From Oryzias latipes (Eukaryota; Chordata; Actinopteri; Beloniformes; Adrianichthyidae): a stretch of DNA of 64,000 bases. A program made the position numbers and the translations under genes. The notes beneath the pieces are model-generated. The model saw nothing but the letters and a program-made list of their open reading frames with translations. It had not been told where the DNA came from and made no database searches. Where the stretch lies: positions 27,094,094-27,158,093 of the forward strand of contig NC_019871.2 of assembly GCF_002234675.1 (NCBI RefSeq), read 5' to 3'. Shown in pieces: positions 22,901-32,489 of this stretch; position 1 is the stretch's first letter, and the number at the start of each line of letters is the position of its first letter.

Positions 22901-24823
22901 TTCATCAGAAATTTGTCTCCAAGTTGTGTTGGGGAATAAGGCTGCATTAGCTTGCAGCCCTGCACAAAACCAACCTAACCTCAGCAGTGCAACAAAAACG
23001 GCGAGCAGTATTCTGGCTGTCCATCCGTACAGTTTAGATCCAGATTCCAGCTCAGACGAGGAAAACAAAGACGCTCATGGATCTGTTTGTCTACAAGTGG
23101 ATGATCAGAATGGAGCGGAGTGCTGGTGACCCATTTCCGTTTGTGCGTCACAACAGACAGCTTTTTTCAAACTGCGTTTTTATTTTTTTTTTTTTTAAAT
23201 CTGGTCTTGATGCATCACAATTTGAAAAAACAATACTCAGAAAGGCAGTTTTAATTTTCTTTATAAGTGTCCTCCATCATGACAAAAATGCTACAAGAAC
23301 ACAGTCTTCATTGGAGTGGATCTTCAACTGCCAATGGCGCCTGCACCACGGCGTCAAATGTCAAGATATTCATGCTGCTGAAAGAGAAGTAGTGAAAGTA
23401 TTCAGCTCATAGCTCAGCTGAAGGAATCAAAAACTGGATCATGTACAGCTTATCCCCTAAAGCCTTTTCATTTAACATGCATGTTAACCATTAAAGCATG
23501 ATGTAGCCGTAGTTCTCTCATCAAAGTTGACCATAGATTAAACAGCTACTTCTTGTGTAAAGGCAGAATACCAATGATAGTCCTGATAGTGGGGGGGAAA
23601 AAAGCATCTGTGTGGATCAGAACCAGACTTAATGACAGAACAGAGTCGTTACAGTCTCCAAAGAAAGAACAGTCTCTGTTTAGCCACGAGTCCAGATAAA
23701 GCTCGTTTGGTTTTAATAGAAAGCCTGGGAAAATGGCGCTGGAAGAGTGTAGAGAGGCTGGAAGGGAGGTCGCCATATTGTAAACAGAAGCAGGCCGGAC
23801 TCCATTTTTAGCACTAGCGGCTGCAGCAGCTGCAGGAGCAGGACGGGATCGAGCGCCAGCGGCTCCGGTCCGTCACTGCCCCTCATTTCAAAGCCAATGT
23901 GCGTCTTTAGTCCTCCAAATGCTCCTAAAGTTAAACCTCAGTCAAGTTGGAGGCATTTTAGAGCTTTGACGACTGAAACCCAAAATGATATAGAGGCCTT
24001 TTGTCTGAATGTGGACGATGTTAACGGGTTCACAAATCTCCAAACCAAAGAATAACATTAAATTATTATGCTATACACAAAGAATGTGACAATAGTAGCT
24101 TTATAGTTGTGTTTTGGAGACTAAACACTGATAAAACACGAGATTTTGTACCGAAATTAGAAGCGCAACAACGAAAAAAAGGGTTAGCTAGCTAAGCATC
24201 CAGCGCTGCTCCATCCATATAAACACAGAGCGTCAGTGGCGCCATGATGATCCCGCACTGAATGCGTTAAACCCGCAGAGTTTGCGGCCGTCGTTGCTCA
24301 CCAGCACTGGAGGTGAAAGGCGGCGGGACAGTGGTCGCAGCACAGCAGATCGCCTCCCTCCCGGCAGCTATCGCAGGTGTCATGGTTGGTGGCCCTCCCG
24401 CTCCTCCGGACGTCTCTCACCAACTTCCGACTCCGTTTTTCCACCTCTTCGGACTTCGGAGGCGCCAGCAGGGACTGGATTTGCTGCAAACGCAACGCTC
24501 TGGTTTAGAATGCGATCAGACCCACAATGCCCGACATTTTACGCGCGTTTTGTCTGCGGGATTAGGGCCTCGCGCCCGCAGAACCGCTAGTTGCAACTGC
24601 ACGGACACAGACGTCATCCGCTGGATTCCAGTTACAAGCTAAACTAGTTACTGCAAAAGATCCACGTTTGCGACACGAGTGGAAAGACGGCAGATCAAAA
24701 CACAGGGGAAAGCGTCCGCGATCACACGTTTAATAATTGAAGAAATGAAAAGTTCACCTCCATTAAGCCCCCGGAGGTATCCAAATCGTACACAATCGTC
24801 GGGGTCTCCATTTTGTCCCACAT
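7837..24823 (-). CDS. phf12: PHD finger protein 12 (Pf1), complete 15-exon coding region
   Basis: Minus-strand coding exons: 24758-24823, 24302-24483, 22488-22560, 18673-19117, 17449-17569, 17241-17373, 16542-16706, 15530-15673, 14726-15422, 10635-10736, 10393-10524, 9547-9642, 8852-8934, 8638-8776, 7837-8276. Phases agree throughout: 3018 nt, 1005 residues, close to the mammalian length as I recall it. The start MWDKMETP follows an in-frame TGA. Domains: PHD1, residues 59-102 (CDSC, CCDHC, WMCHRC); basic and acidic linker; PHD2, about 291-335 (CFLCN, IQCDYC, WMCPNH); divergent Ser-rich middle (exon 9); FHA-like domain, about 775-840 ([15 protein letters not shown]); conserved C-terminus with [18 protein letters not shown]12 is a nuclear subunit of SIN3-HDAC corepressor complexes with MRG15 and TLE partners; PHD1 reads histone H3. 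The intron 14 donor is GTGGGT; the others are GTRAG-like or close. Confidence 0.97.
8375..8437 (+). mobile_element. LINE 3'-tail fragment in phf12 intron 14
   Basis: Words such as GAAGCCCACTGAGACG, CGGGCTACACA and GAATTG correspond to the 3' tail of the LINE fragment at 33388-33450 in this window. It is a short decayed copy. Confidence 0.55.
9186..9470 (+). repeat. Dispersed repeat family Y, copy 1 (phf12 intron 12)
   Basis: Shares AAAACTCCTCACTACACACTT, CATGAACATTTTC, AAGATTGATTGACAAG and neighbouring words in order with 41385-41640 in pipox. It is non-coding, and I recognise no family. Confidence 0.65.
10966..11692 (+). mobile_element. Pogo-like (Tc1/mariner superfamily) deletion derivative
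   Basis: The ends are inverted: TACCGTAATTTCCAGATTATA on the left and TATAGTCCGGAAATTACGGTA on the right, followed by inverted GCGGCTTATA blocks. The outermost TA is the expected target dinucleotide. The internal frame (11225-11641) begins [11 protein letters not shown], like the start of a pogo-type helix-turn-helix, and soon passes to an acidic tail, [10 protein letters not shown], like the end of such transposases. So the DDE core appears deleted. It is nested in family X copy 2. Confidence 0.75.
11225..11641 (+). pseudogene. Fused N- and C-terminal ends of a pogo-like transposase
   Basis: Of 138 codons, only the first 75 or so look derived from a transposase. After the SNTEEDF motif the frame runs into a (CA)n-rich tail (11520-11565) and is no longer protein-like. 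The DNA-binding domain and catalytic triad are missing. Confidence 0.55.
12605..13721. mobile_element. hAT-type transposon, non-autonomous, with 8-bp target duplication (copy 1)
   Basis: Terminal inverted repeats CAGGGGTCGGGAACC are perfect at both ends. The flanking 8-mers are ATCTACGG (12597-12604) and ATCTACTG (13722-13729), one mismatch apart, the hAT hallmark. The subterminal region repeats TGGCTC/GAGCCA several times, including the palindrome ATGGCTCGCGAGCCAT near 13690. There is no transposase frame. It lies in phf12 intron 9. A second member, in inverted orientation, is at 48302-49124. Confidence 0.88.
12692..13027 (-). mobile_element. Solo-LTR-like segment inside the hAT element
   Basis: On the minus strand the segment begins TGTCGCGGACTGAG and ends GGAAGGGACA (TGT...ACA), with a TATATAG box near 12838-12845 and AATAAAG near 12739-12745 in the right order for an LTR. 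The first ~115 bp of the same sequence is also in the hAT copy at 48302-49124. No internal retroelement sequence and no clear target duplication were found. Confidence 0.6.
13760..14390 (+). mobile_element. Decayed Tc1-like transposase (phf12 intron 9)
   Basis: Plus-strand frames contain [17 protein letters not shown] (helix-turn-helix), a basic [10 protein letters not shown] block and, after frameshifts, [18 protein letters not shown], the segment before the second catalytic Asp of Tc1 transposases (here the D of SDE is changed to G). The copy is frameshifted and inactive. Confidence 0.75.
16905..16935. repeat. (TG)n microsatellite in phf12 intron 6
   Basis: About 15 uninterrupted TG units. 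Confidence 0.95.
19118..20340. other. phf12 intron 3, proximal part
   Basis: AT-rich intron sequence upstream of exon 4. Nothing identifiable; the 112-codon frame at 19973-20311 has no family features. Confidence 0.5.
20345..21836 (+). mobile_element. Tc1-like transposon copy, interrupted by a SINE (phf12 intron 3)
   Basis: Pieces in order on the plus strand resemble a Tc1-like transposase: [20 protein letters not shown] (near 21062-21120), EDYQVIL (near 21175), then after the interruption [10 protein letters not shown] and STQEWMKG, and words matching the SPDxNPIENLWE region near 21605-21645. Frameshifts and stops abound. The interruption is the SINE at 21203-21460. Confidence 0.75.
21203..21460 (-). 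mobile_element. tRNA-derived SINE inserted in the Tc1-like copy
   Basis: On the minus strand, an A-box-like TGGTGTTGAGG follows GGCGGCTG, then a degraded B box with TTGGTTCCC, then the body shared with the SINE at 28678-28927 (GTGTCCTTGGGCAAG, minus strand, and a tail of AAAGCGCTATAAG type). It sits between two adjacent Tc1 coding blocks. Confidence 0.7.
21840..22319 (+). mobile_element. Possible poly(A)-ended retroelement 3' fragment
   Basis: Sequence ending GAAATAAACC...AAATAAAAAAAAAA (22285-22319) looks like a LINE 3' UTR with AATAAA and poly(A). No coding remnant can be read with confidence. Confidence 0.35.
22815..23310 (+). repeat. Dispersed repeat family X, copy 3 (best preserved; phf12 intron 2)
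   Basis: Contains in order: GGACATAGTTTCTGCAGAGC, the coding-like block ATKTAS...[18 protein letters not shown] (22990-23080), QVDDQNGAE, and the 3' block with CTTCATTGGAGTGGATCTTC. On the minus strand an 80-codon frame (22826-23068) also spans it, so the coding strand is uncertain. Confidence 0.65.
23620..24250. other. CpG-rich part of phf12 intron 2 with ATGGCG motifs
   Basis: Moderately GC-rich sequence containing AAAATGGCGCTGG (near 23730) and the inverted CGCCATATTG (near 23771), both like YY1 sites, plus a CAGC-rich segment (23818-23845). It could be an internal promoter or enhancer, or simply the flank of the CpG island. Confidence 0.3.
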
Positions 24824-25500
24824 TCATCCAGGAGAAGCTGCTGTAATAAAGCAACGAGTACAAGTATCCTCGGATACACAAGTCTTGATTTTAAACGTTC
24901 TAGAAAAAGTAGTCCACCGCTTTCCTGGGCGATCGATGCTAACTAGCGTTAGCTAGCACCGAGGCTAACGGCAGAGGCAGGACGTCAGCCAGCCAAGGTG
25001 GTGACGCTAGCGGCTCCGAGGCTGCTGCCGCTGCTCCAAAAAGAAAAGAAAAAAATAGCCTGTAAACACGGGAGAATCGCTCTGAAACGCGGGTCCTGTG
25101 ACAAACCGCTTTCTAATCAACGCACACTAAACGTCCGGGCTTCTCCCGCGTCAACAAGACTCTTGTTCGCCGCTTCGGGAATCAATTAGCGGCCTAGCTG
25201 GCCAGCCATGATTGTCGTTTCTCCTCCTGCAGACAGAAGCTCTGCAAATCTGCAAACCAGTCCGATCCCATTGCGGGCAGCAGCAGGTGAAGAACGCCGG
25301 AGCTCAGAGGCTTTCATTCACGTCTGGAACGTGGAATCCTCGGTTCGGAATTTGGAGACCAAAAAAAAAAGAAAAGGATGGTGATGTTATTGTTGTAGAC
25401 AAAACCATCTACAGCGCTGGCTGCCAGCAACATCCTCTGGCGCAACCGCGAACCGTCGAGTGCGCATGCGCAGCAGAGCGGATGTAGCTAGCGAGCATCG
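24824..25500 (-). promoter_or_regulatory. phf12: phf12 promoter / 5' UTR region, CpG-rich, with NRF1-type site
   Basis: This GC-richer block with many CpGs covers the sequence upstream of the phf12 ATG. The palindrome TGCGCATGCGCA at 25461-25472 is a perfect NRF1 consensus, typical of TATA-less housekeeping promoters. Repeated GCTAGC and GCTAAC words occur at 24935-25020. The transcription start is not determinable here, and I saw no divergent gene on the other side. Confidence 0.6.
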
Positions 25501-26590
25501 TTTAAACCTGCATCCGGCTGCTAAGCATGGAGGCAATGGGGTCATTTATCACGGTACTAGATTACTTACACTGCTGCCTAACGAGGGGAACTGCTAACTT
25601 TAGGCGGAGCTTTCAAACTTTTGATTTGGCTGATATGAAATCTTGTTTCTGAAATTGCAATTATTTAAATGTAATCTTGCAGATGTTTGTAGGCTAATAA
25701 ATGTCATCTAACACAGCTGTGCATTTCCCAAATGAGTGCTAAAATAATCCTGCACATTTAAATTTAACATATTAAAAGCCTTGTTGTTGGCCTCAGTTTT
25801 TAATGAAAACAAAATTGCAAATGCACACTAGTTTATGAATCAGCTTAATACAATGATCCATTTGGTTTCCTTTTTGCACTCAAAGTTCCATATTGAATTT
25901 CTTGAAATATGTTCTATACATGTGAATTAAAACCTTTGAATATTAAGACATTTGTAGAATTTCTCTTATCCTTTAAAATCATCTTTTGTCTGTATTATGT
26001 AATCTGTTGAATTTAAGGTTAAAAAAAGAGGTAAAAACCTAAACCAACGACCAATCAAGCTGACAGAAAGTGGCCCACAGGTTTTGACTGAAAGGTCAAA
26101 CTGTAAAGGGACAGACAGACTCAGCTTATTCTGCTCTTTACTGTCACAATAGTTAAAACTCAGTTTGTTGAGTCTAAACCTTGAACATTCTGAAAATGTC
26201 AGGCACATTGGATGGGAAAGCAGTGCTTCACCGAATGTAATAAGTGTGGAAAATCAATGTGGACATGTTGTTTTGTTGATTGACTGATAACCTATTACTC
26301 AACTTTGATCTTAAGTTGGGTAGACTAAAAAAATTAAAGGAAAGTAACAAAATAATTGAGAGAAAACACCAAACAGACACCACCTGCTGGCCTTGGGACG
26401 GAACGATTTTTGCCTCAGAGCCAAAGCTTCAAATTGAAATAAAACATGTCATTCATGACTTTCACCAGCAGAGGGAGACACTGCCTTGTAGAAATAGTTA
26501 TGTTTTTTTATTGACTAAATTCAAAGCTACAGTCTTTTTACCATTTGGAACATTTAAATCCAAAAACATAAGGCAGTATAGGATTTTACA
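25501..26590. other. AT-rich intergenic sequence
   Basis: Between the phf12 promoter and the L1-like fragment. No exon, RNA or repeat recognised. Confidence 0.5.
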
Positions 26591-26599
26591 AATAGAAAA

Positions 26600-27250
26600 C
26601 TAAAACAAAGTCTAAGCAGCACATGAAAACAATATAATAACATAATAAAATAGTGTAATACATAATAAAAAAAATAAAAATAATACATAGACATATAAAA
26701 CCAAACAAAAAGAAGAAATACACAAAAAATATTGAAATAAATTATATAGAAACAAAGGCATTAATCCAGATAAAACGATTAGCAGTTGACTAGTTTTACA
26801 GCTTTTTTATTATCTATTTTTTGAAGGGATTCATAAAAAAGCAGATCTTTTTTTGAAATGGGCCTGTCTTTCATAAAACGACATTTATGAATAAAAGAAT
26901 TACACAAAATAACAAAATTATTAAACTGAATATTCTTTTCTTCTTTGATATACCCAAATTGAATGTTAAAGTATGAAAATGTAGGGATTGAGGTCTTTGA
27001 TGAAAGCCAATTATATAAATCATTGCAGAAAAATGTAACAACATTGCAATCATGAAACAGGTGCTTTTCAGTTTCAATATCTTTTGTTCATATGGGGCAT
27101 AACTTATCTTGTATATTAAATGTGACATTTAACAAGTCCTTACATGGAAATATGTCATTCATTGTTTTTAAATGGACCTCTTTCACTTTTGGAGGTAGGG
27201 GAAACAAAAGAAAACATGATCTAATGTGAGATGTATGTTTAGTCAGAGCA
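26600..27250 (-). mobile_element. L1-like LINE, ORF2 C-terminal fragment
   Basis: On the minus strand, KVKEVHLKTMNDIFPCKD is followed (after a stop at 27114) by TEKHLFHDCNVV and a tail about CNSFIHKCRFM. This is the cysteine/histidine region at the end of ORF2 in fish L1-like LINEs, with the usual HLFxxC signature. A low-complexity A/T stretch follows at 26600-26760. The copy is broken. Confidence 0.7.
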
Positions 27251-27689
27251 CACCTGTACAGTCTGAACACACCTGTACAAACCACATGCCTCATATGTGT
27301 ACAGCTGCAGTGCAGCACACAGAACAGTATCCATCAACAGCAAGTGTAACAAAAGCCAAGAAAATAAATCAAAATAAATGCATGAATAAAATAATCAGGT
27401 ACCAGCGACATTAGTAATTAAGAAAAAATCAGAAAGGACAATTAACCTCATAAAAAGGTTGAAGATCGTTAGACTCGTTGAGTAGTCATTTCCTGTTTAT
27501 CAGTCTTAGCTAATTTGCATAATACAGCAGGCACACGGACTGATTGTTTGATACATGTTTTATGAACCAAACAGCTACTATTCCCTCCTGGGGTACAAGT
27601 ACAGAGACCAACATGGGGAGAGAGACCTGCCATGCTGTTGGTGTAGAAACATTGATTCTGAAAAAAAGTTAAAGTTAAATATGCTAAGG

Positions 27690-27960
27690 TCCTTTTTAGT
27701 AGGGATCTCCTGATCCGTTCATGTGATTGGAAATTTGAGCCTGATCACGTTGTTTCAGAGTCGATTGGTATCAGATGTTGTGTCCCTATCAGGGATTGGA
27801 TATTTGTATTTTCATTATTTTGCTCGGCGATCAGCAAATTTCTCTTGTAAAAGTGATGTATGGTTAGCATCCTTTTTAAATGTGAGTATGTGCACTATCA
27901 TCAGGTAGCAGCAGAGCTATGTGAAGACCTAACGCCACATTAACACTGGGCATGTGTTGC
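27690..27960. repeat. Dispersed DNA-element-like repeat
   Basis: Starts with TAGGGATCTCCTGATCCG and contains repeated GATCAC/ATCGG/CTATCAGGGAT words, resembling a common fish repeat with such ends. Similar words occur at 56408-56455. Borders are uncertain. Confidence 0.4.
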
Positions 27961-28141
27961 TCTTTTAAGAATGCACTAAGCAGGATTTCATGTATGTCCA
28001 TTCAGCCCACAATACAGTTGTTTTCAATGTATTTTTTACACATTTGTTCCCTTGTTGTATACTTGGACTCTGTTCAATAAAGTTGGGAAAAAAAGAAAAA
28101 AGATAAAGCCACATATGTGACTACCAAATCTGAGTCCCTTA

Positions 28142-28262
28142 TTGTCGAAGTTCAGCTGGTTGACATTCAAGCAGTCAAATTGGTCAAAGTTCAGCTGGTT
28201 GACATTCAAGCAGTCAAACTGGTCAAAGTTCAGCTGGTTGACATTCAAACAGTCAAAAGTTC
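28142..28262. repeat. 39-bp tandem repeat, about three units
   Basis: Unit GTTCAGCTGGTTGACATTCA plus 19 further bases (to GGTCAAA), repeated three times with a few changes, then a decayed half unit. As 39 is a multiple of 3, minus-strand translation gives NQLNFDQFDCLNV repeats. This is incidental. Confidence 0.9.
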
Positions 28263-28677
28263 AACTGGTTGAACTTTCAGCGTACATTGAGTAAACACCC
28301 TGTTTCTGCATAGAACCCGAAAACAGACTTGAAAACTTGTGTAGCAATGCCTAAAGGTGAGAGTTTTTAATAGGCTTCTAATGATCATTTCATAATTATT
28401 ACCATGGTGAAGTAATGGTTAGGCAATGCCTATGTGGTTTTTACAGCAACTATAAAGGGTTAGGTCAGGCTAAAATGTTAAATAAAACCTTACTTACCTT
28501 TTGCTTCTAAACTCTGAACGAACAACCTCAGTAAACGATTCCGTCAGACATTATTAAAACTTTAAATGTATACTAACTAACGTGCTGTTGATGCATACAT
28601 TACAGTGAGCAACTGCATAGGAAAACTTTATCATTGTTTTGCTCTGCATTAATTACTGTTGAATAATACTGTGTTAA

Positions 28678-28927
28678 ATAAATAACGTATACTTATGCAG
28701 CGCTTTTCTACCTACAAGGCCCAAACAGTCACAGTCCCATTCCCCCAATTCACACACTGGTGGCGGCTCCGCTGCCGAACACTGGGCACCAACCTTCCAC
28801 CAGAGGCAGGGTGGGGTTCAGTGTCTTGCCCAAGGACACTTCAACTCATAGGCGTGCAAGGCGGGAATCTAACCTGCAATATTACGATCATGGGTCAACC
28901 GCCCTACCGCTGCACCACAGCCGCCCC
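28678..28927 (-). mobile_element. tRNA-derived SINE
   Basis: Minus-strand A box TGGTGCAGCGG (28907-28917) and B box GGTTAGATTCCCG (28862-28874), starts 43 bases apart as in a tRNA, are followed by a body with GTGTCCTTGGGCAAGACACT and a tail with AAAGCGCTGCATAAGT. The same body is at 21203-21460. Confidence 0.8.
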
Positions 28928-28984
28928 CATAAGGCACTTAACATGTTATTTAATAGATAAATAAATAATAGATAAGTAAGGAAT

Positions 28985-29335
28985 AATAGCAGACTTAGGG
29001 TGTGTCCTAATTCGAGGGCCGCGGCCTTCAATGGCCGGGTCCTTCGTCGAGCCGGTGGGCCGGATGCTAACGTCTGTGAATTTGGACGAGTCTAGCCTTT
29101 AGATAATTCCAGCCGTTACCTCGACGACTGACCTGTCGCGTAGTGACGTGTCGCGTGAGTCAGAGAGGAGTAGTGAACCGGGCATGGAGCTCCATATTTT
29201 CTTGGCTTTTTTGATCCAACCTTTTATCTTGGAGGAGTTGAATCATGTGTATCCCGGTCGAAGGCACATGTTGTATTTCCAGCTGAGACATAACAGGTAC
29301 TACGATGGAGTTTTAGGGCCAGTTTACAAACAATA
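28985..29335. repeat. DNA-element-like sequence with GTGTGTCC end
   Basis: AGGGTGTGTCCTAATTCGAGG near 28998 looks like the terminal sequence of a fish DNA transposon, followed by a CpG-rich stretch and a 72-codon frame (29148-29366) of unknown nature. No matching right end found. Confidence 0.3.
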
Positions 29336-29336
29336 T

Positions 29337-29455
29337 TTTTTTTTTATTACGACTTTTAAGTTGTAAATTTACGAGAAAAAAAGTCATAACTGTAAAATTA
29401 TGAGAATAAAGTCATAAATTTAAGAGAAAAAAGTCATAAATTTAAAAGAAAAAAC
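29337..29455. repeat. AT-rich tandem repeat, unit about 22 bp
   Basis: Imperfect repeats of AAGTCATAAATTTAAGAGAAAA. Confidence 0.7.
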
Positions 29456-31801
29456 CCCAAAGTTGTCTGTTTATCGTAGCTTAGCTTGAAGATGAAAGAG
29501 GTGGAGCATTTTGTGAAGCTTTATTTCTGGAAAGGTTTCAAAAACAAAGAAATTCTGAAACTTTTGGTGACTCAAAGCCGGCTTTCCAGGGTTTGGTGTC
29601 AGTAAAGCGGAGTTTCAAATATAAAATAAGGAGCTCAGAGACACTTTTGGGTGAAGAGGACCACTACTTTGTTCTGCCCTTTCATTCACAAACCCAGAAG
29701 TCCATTTGTCACTGAACATCATGAACCTGTCATGTGCAGAAGACCAAAGCTGAAGGTAAACATGGTTACATACGCCCCCTCCTTCTGATGAAATGTCCTG
29801 TTTCAACATAAAATGAAATAAAATGAAAATGGTCTGTTATATTAGCATAAGAACGTCAAATGTGTGGCTCCTCAGACAGAAGCGTCGCATAGACTTAGAG
29901 ATTTTGTCTTTGGAGGAAGAAAGGATTGAAGTGGACAGCTGCAGGGATACCGACGTCTTCATCAACGGCTGCAGAGATACTGTAAGCCACCCATCAATAA
30001 ATAAAACATTAATAAATCATAAGTCAAACAAATGAGCTTCCAAACGTTTGAAATGTTATCAATAAACATTCAGCTCACCTGTTCAATAATTTAGTCAGTC
30101 TGCTCTGCTGCTGCATGGCGTTCACCTGCTGCTCTGTGTATGATCACTTCCACTTTAATTTACTAGAAAATAAAGAAACTTTAAATGTCATGATTTTACT
30201 TTTCTTTTTTTTTTGTAAAGGAAGCCGCATCCCAAAACTCTGAGCTGACCACCCTGCAGATGTTCCAATCACCAACCAGAAAGTTCCAGCCCTGGGTCTC
30301 AGTTGCAGAGCTCCCTCTATGTTGACCAACTTTGTAAATAGTTTGAAAGAAAAGCGTTAAAGTGAATTCATGACAGTTGCTGTTTTAGATTTATTCCTTT
30401 ATTACAATTCAGAAAACCTCAAATGTTTTTAACATATCAAATATTAACTTCATTGATTCATTTTTCCCCAGAAAAAATTGAGTTATTGGTTTATTTCATT
30501 TGTTGAACATTTTGTCCAAAAGACTAAAAAGTCGGTCAAATGTCTCCCTCCTTCTCTGTAGCCTCATGTCCTCCCTGATTAGATCTAGAAGCTCATTACT
30601 GTCCAATATCTGAAATTAACGCACGCCATGGCAGCCTGAACCATCCACGTGAAGCGAGGGACGCAACCGCAACAGAAAATAATTCTGTGGCAACTGCAAC
30701 TGTCCGTGGCAACAGAAAATAACTCTGTTGTACCCGCTTATACCATGGTCACTTACAAAATAAATAAATATCCAATCAGTTTTTAGTCCTTAATTCTTGT
30801 CATTTGTTTGATTTAGATGGTGCGGCGTCTTGTCATGTTACCGTGACAACGCGTCGACAAAGGAAGGCGACATACATATATGCTGATCATCACCATGGAT
30901 TACATAAAGCATCAGTTCAGAGAGAAAGTTCTCCTCTTACCGCTTGTTTTTGTCCAGATGATGAAGCTAAAGTTTGTTTCAGAGAAGCCAGAGCAGTGAT
31001 ACAGAAAATTTAAACTGTGTGACCGGAAGTTCATTTTTAGGTGTGCGTTATCACTTTTTAATGCACACCCAGCAGCCAATCAGAATTGAGTATTCATCCA
31101 GACCATAATAAATCGTTTTTAGAGGGACCCTTAATTACAAGGTGTTACCAACAATTTCCTACAGGAAAGGATTAATGAACAAAATACAATTAAATAATCT
31201 TTTTGCCTTGAAGGCTAATCTGAGCCTGAATTTACCGTTCATTTAACATAACACAGAGAATTGCCTGAACCGGCCAAGACGGAGCTGATCATTGAAAGTA
31301 GTTGAATTATTGCTTGTGGGTAGCACTGCTTTTAATGCACTATCAGCAGATTTTATCAGCGTTTTCTTTCATACATAAACATACATGGTACGATATGCAG
31401 TGACACGTGTTGTCCGACTTAAAGATCAGTTGTGACGGCAGCCAATATCACTGGTACTTTACAGATAAGGGGCGATAGGAGACAGTGGTGGCACAAAACA
31501 GCATACATCTGCACTCTGCTATCATCAAGGCTGAGTGTAGGTGTAGAAAAAACAGACCCAGAAATACACACAAAAAAATCTCAGTAAAGTTTTTCCCAGT
31601 GTGCATGTGTGAGAATATTGACCAAAAGCAATAAATCTGTTGGAGTACAGTTTTCTTTGTGCACTGTAAATGAATTACCATTTGAATGCTTCACAGAAAG
31701 ACTAAAGTCCACGTTTCACAAGTGTACTTTGGTCTGCTTGGTTATTTAATGACCGATGTGCAGGAAAAGACCAGATGGGGCTAAAACAGTATCATCTAAG
31801 T
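29456..31801. other. Intergenic sequence, no gene recognised
   Basis: Mixed unique and repeat-like sequence. A short direct repeat GGCAACAGAAAATAA / GCAACAGAAAATAA lies at 30670-30725. The frames here (for example 30804-31013, 31448-31681) lack family features and splice context. Confidence 0.45.
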
Positions 31802-32365
31802 CAGGGGGTGTCAAACTCATTTTCACCGAGGGCCACATCAGCATAGTGGTTGTCCTCAAAGGGCCAGATAGAACTTATACATGTAACTAAATGTAATGAA
31901 AAATAAATGTAACTACTTCTTAATGTTAAATAACTCGTCATTTATTTATTAGAGCTTTTCAAAGTGACATTTACAGTTGCAGAGAAAACACATGTTTGCT
32001 CTTTACTCTAGCATAAATCCTTTTAAATTTTCTCGGTTATTAAAACCCACGATCAAACTGTCCAAAGAAAAATAACATAAAACTGAGCTGCAAAGAACAT
32101 GTATTACCACGTGTTACATTTGACAAAAAGGGGCTGCACACAGCTTTGCATCCAACTGATGGTTTGATGACAACAGGTACTCTGCATACACACAAAAGAC
32201 CTGCAAACATTGAATAATTACAACAGCAGCTACACATAAAGAATATGTAATCAACTAAAGAAAAATTGTATTTTAAGAAATTAAAAACTTTTATGCTCTT
32301 GCGGGCCACATAAAATAACATGGGGGGCCACATTTGGCCCCCGGGCCTTGAGTTTGACACATGTG
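31802..32365. mobile_element. hAT-type transposon with perfect 8-bp target duplication
   Basis: The left end CAGGGGGTGTCAAACTCA is inverted at the right end (TGAGTTTGACACATGTG). The flanking 8-mers ATCTAAGT (31794-31801 and 32366-32373) are identical. Subterminal GGGCCACAT and GGCCACATTTGGCC blocks are present. It is non-autonomous: no transposase frame. Confidence 0.9.
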
Positions 32366-32489
32366 ATCTAAGTAATGCTCTGCAGTGTCAGCACAAAATC
32401 TAAAGGGCAACTCTGCATGGAGAAAAGAACGATTTCTTGTTTTTTTACAAGCCATTCTCGGCACTACTATTTTTTCTGTCTTTTTTTCT

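Noticed and set aside
28142..28262. Regularly repeated 39-bp units, CRISPR-like at first sight
   Set aside because: Units are contiguous with no unique spacers, and the surroundings are a vertebrate genome. A simple tandem repeat.
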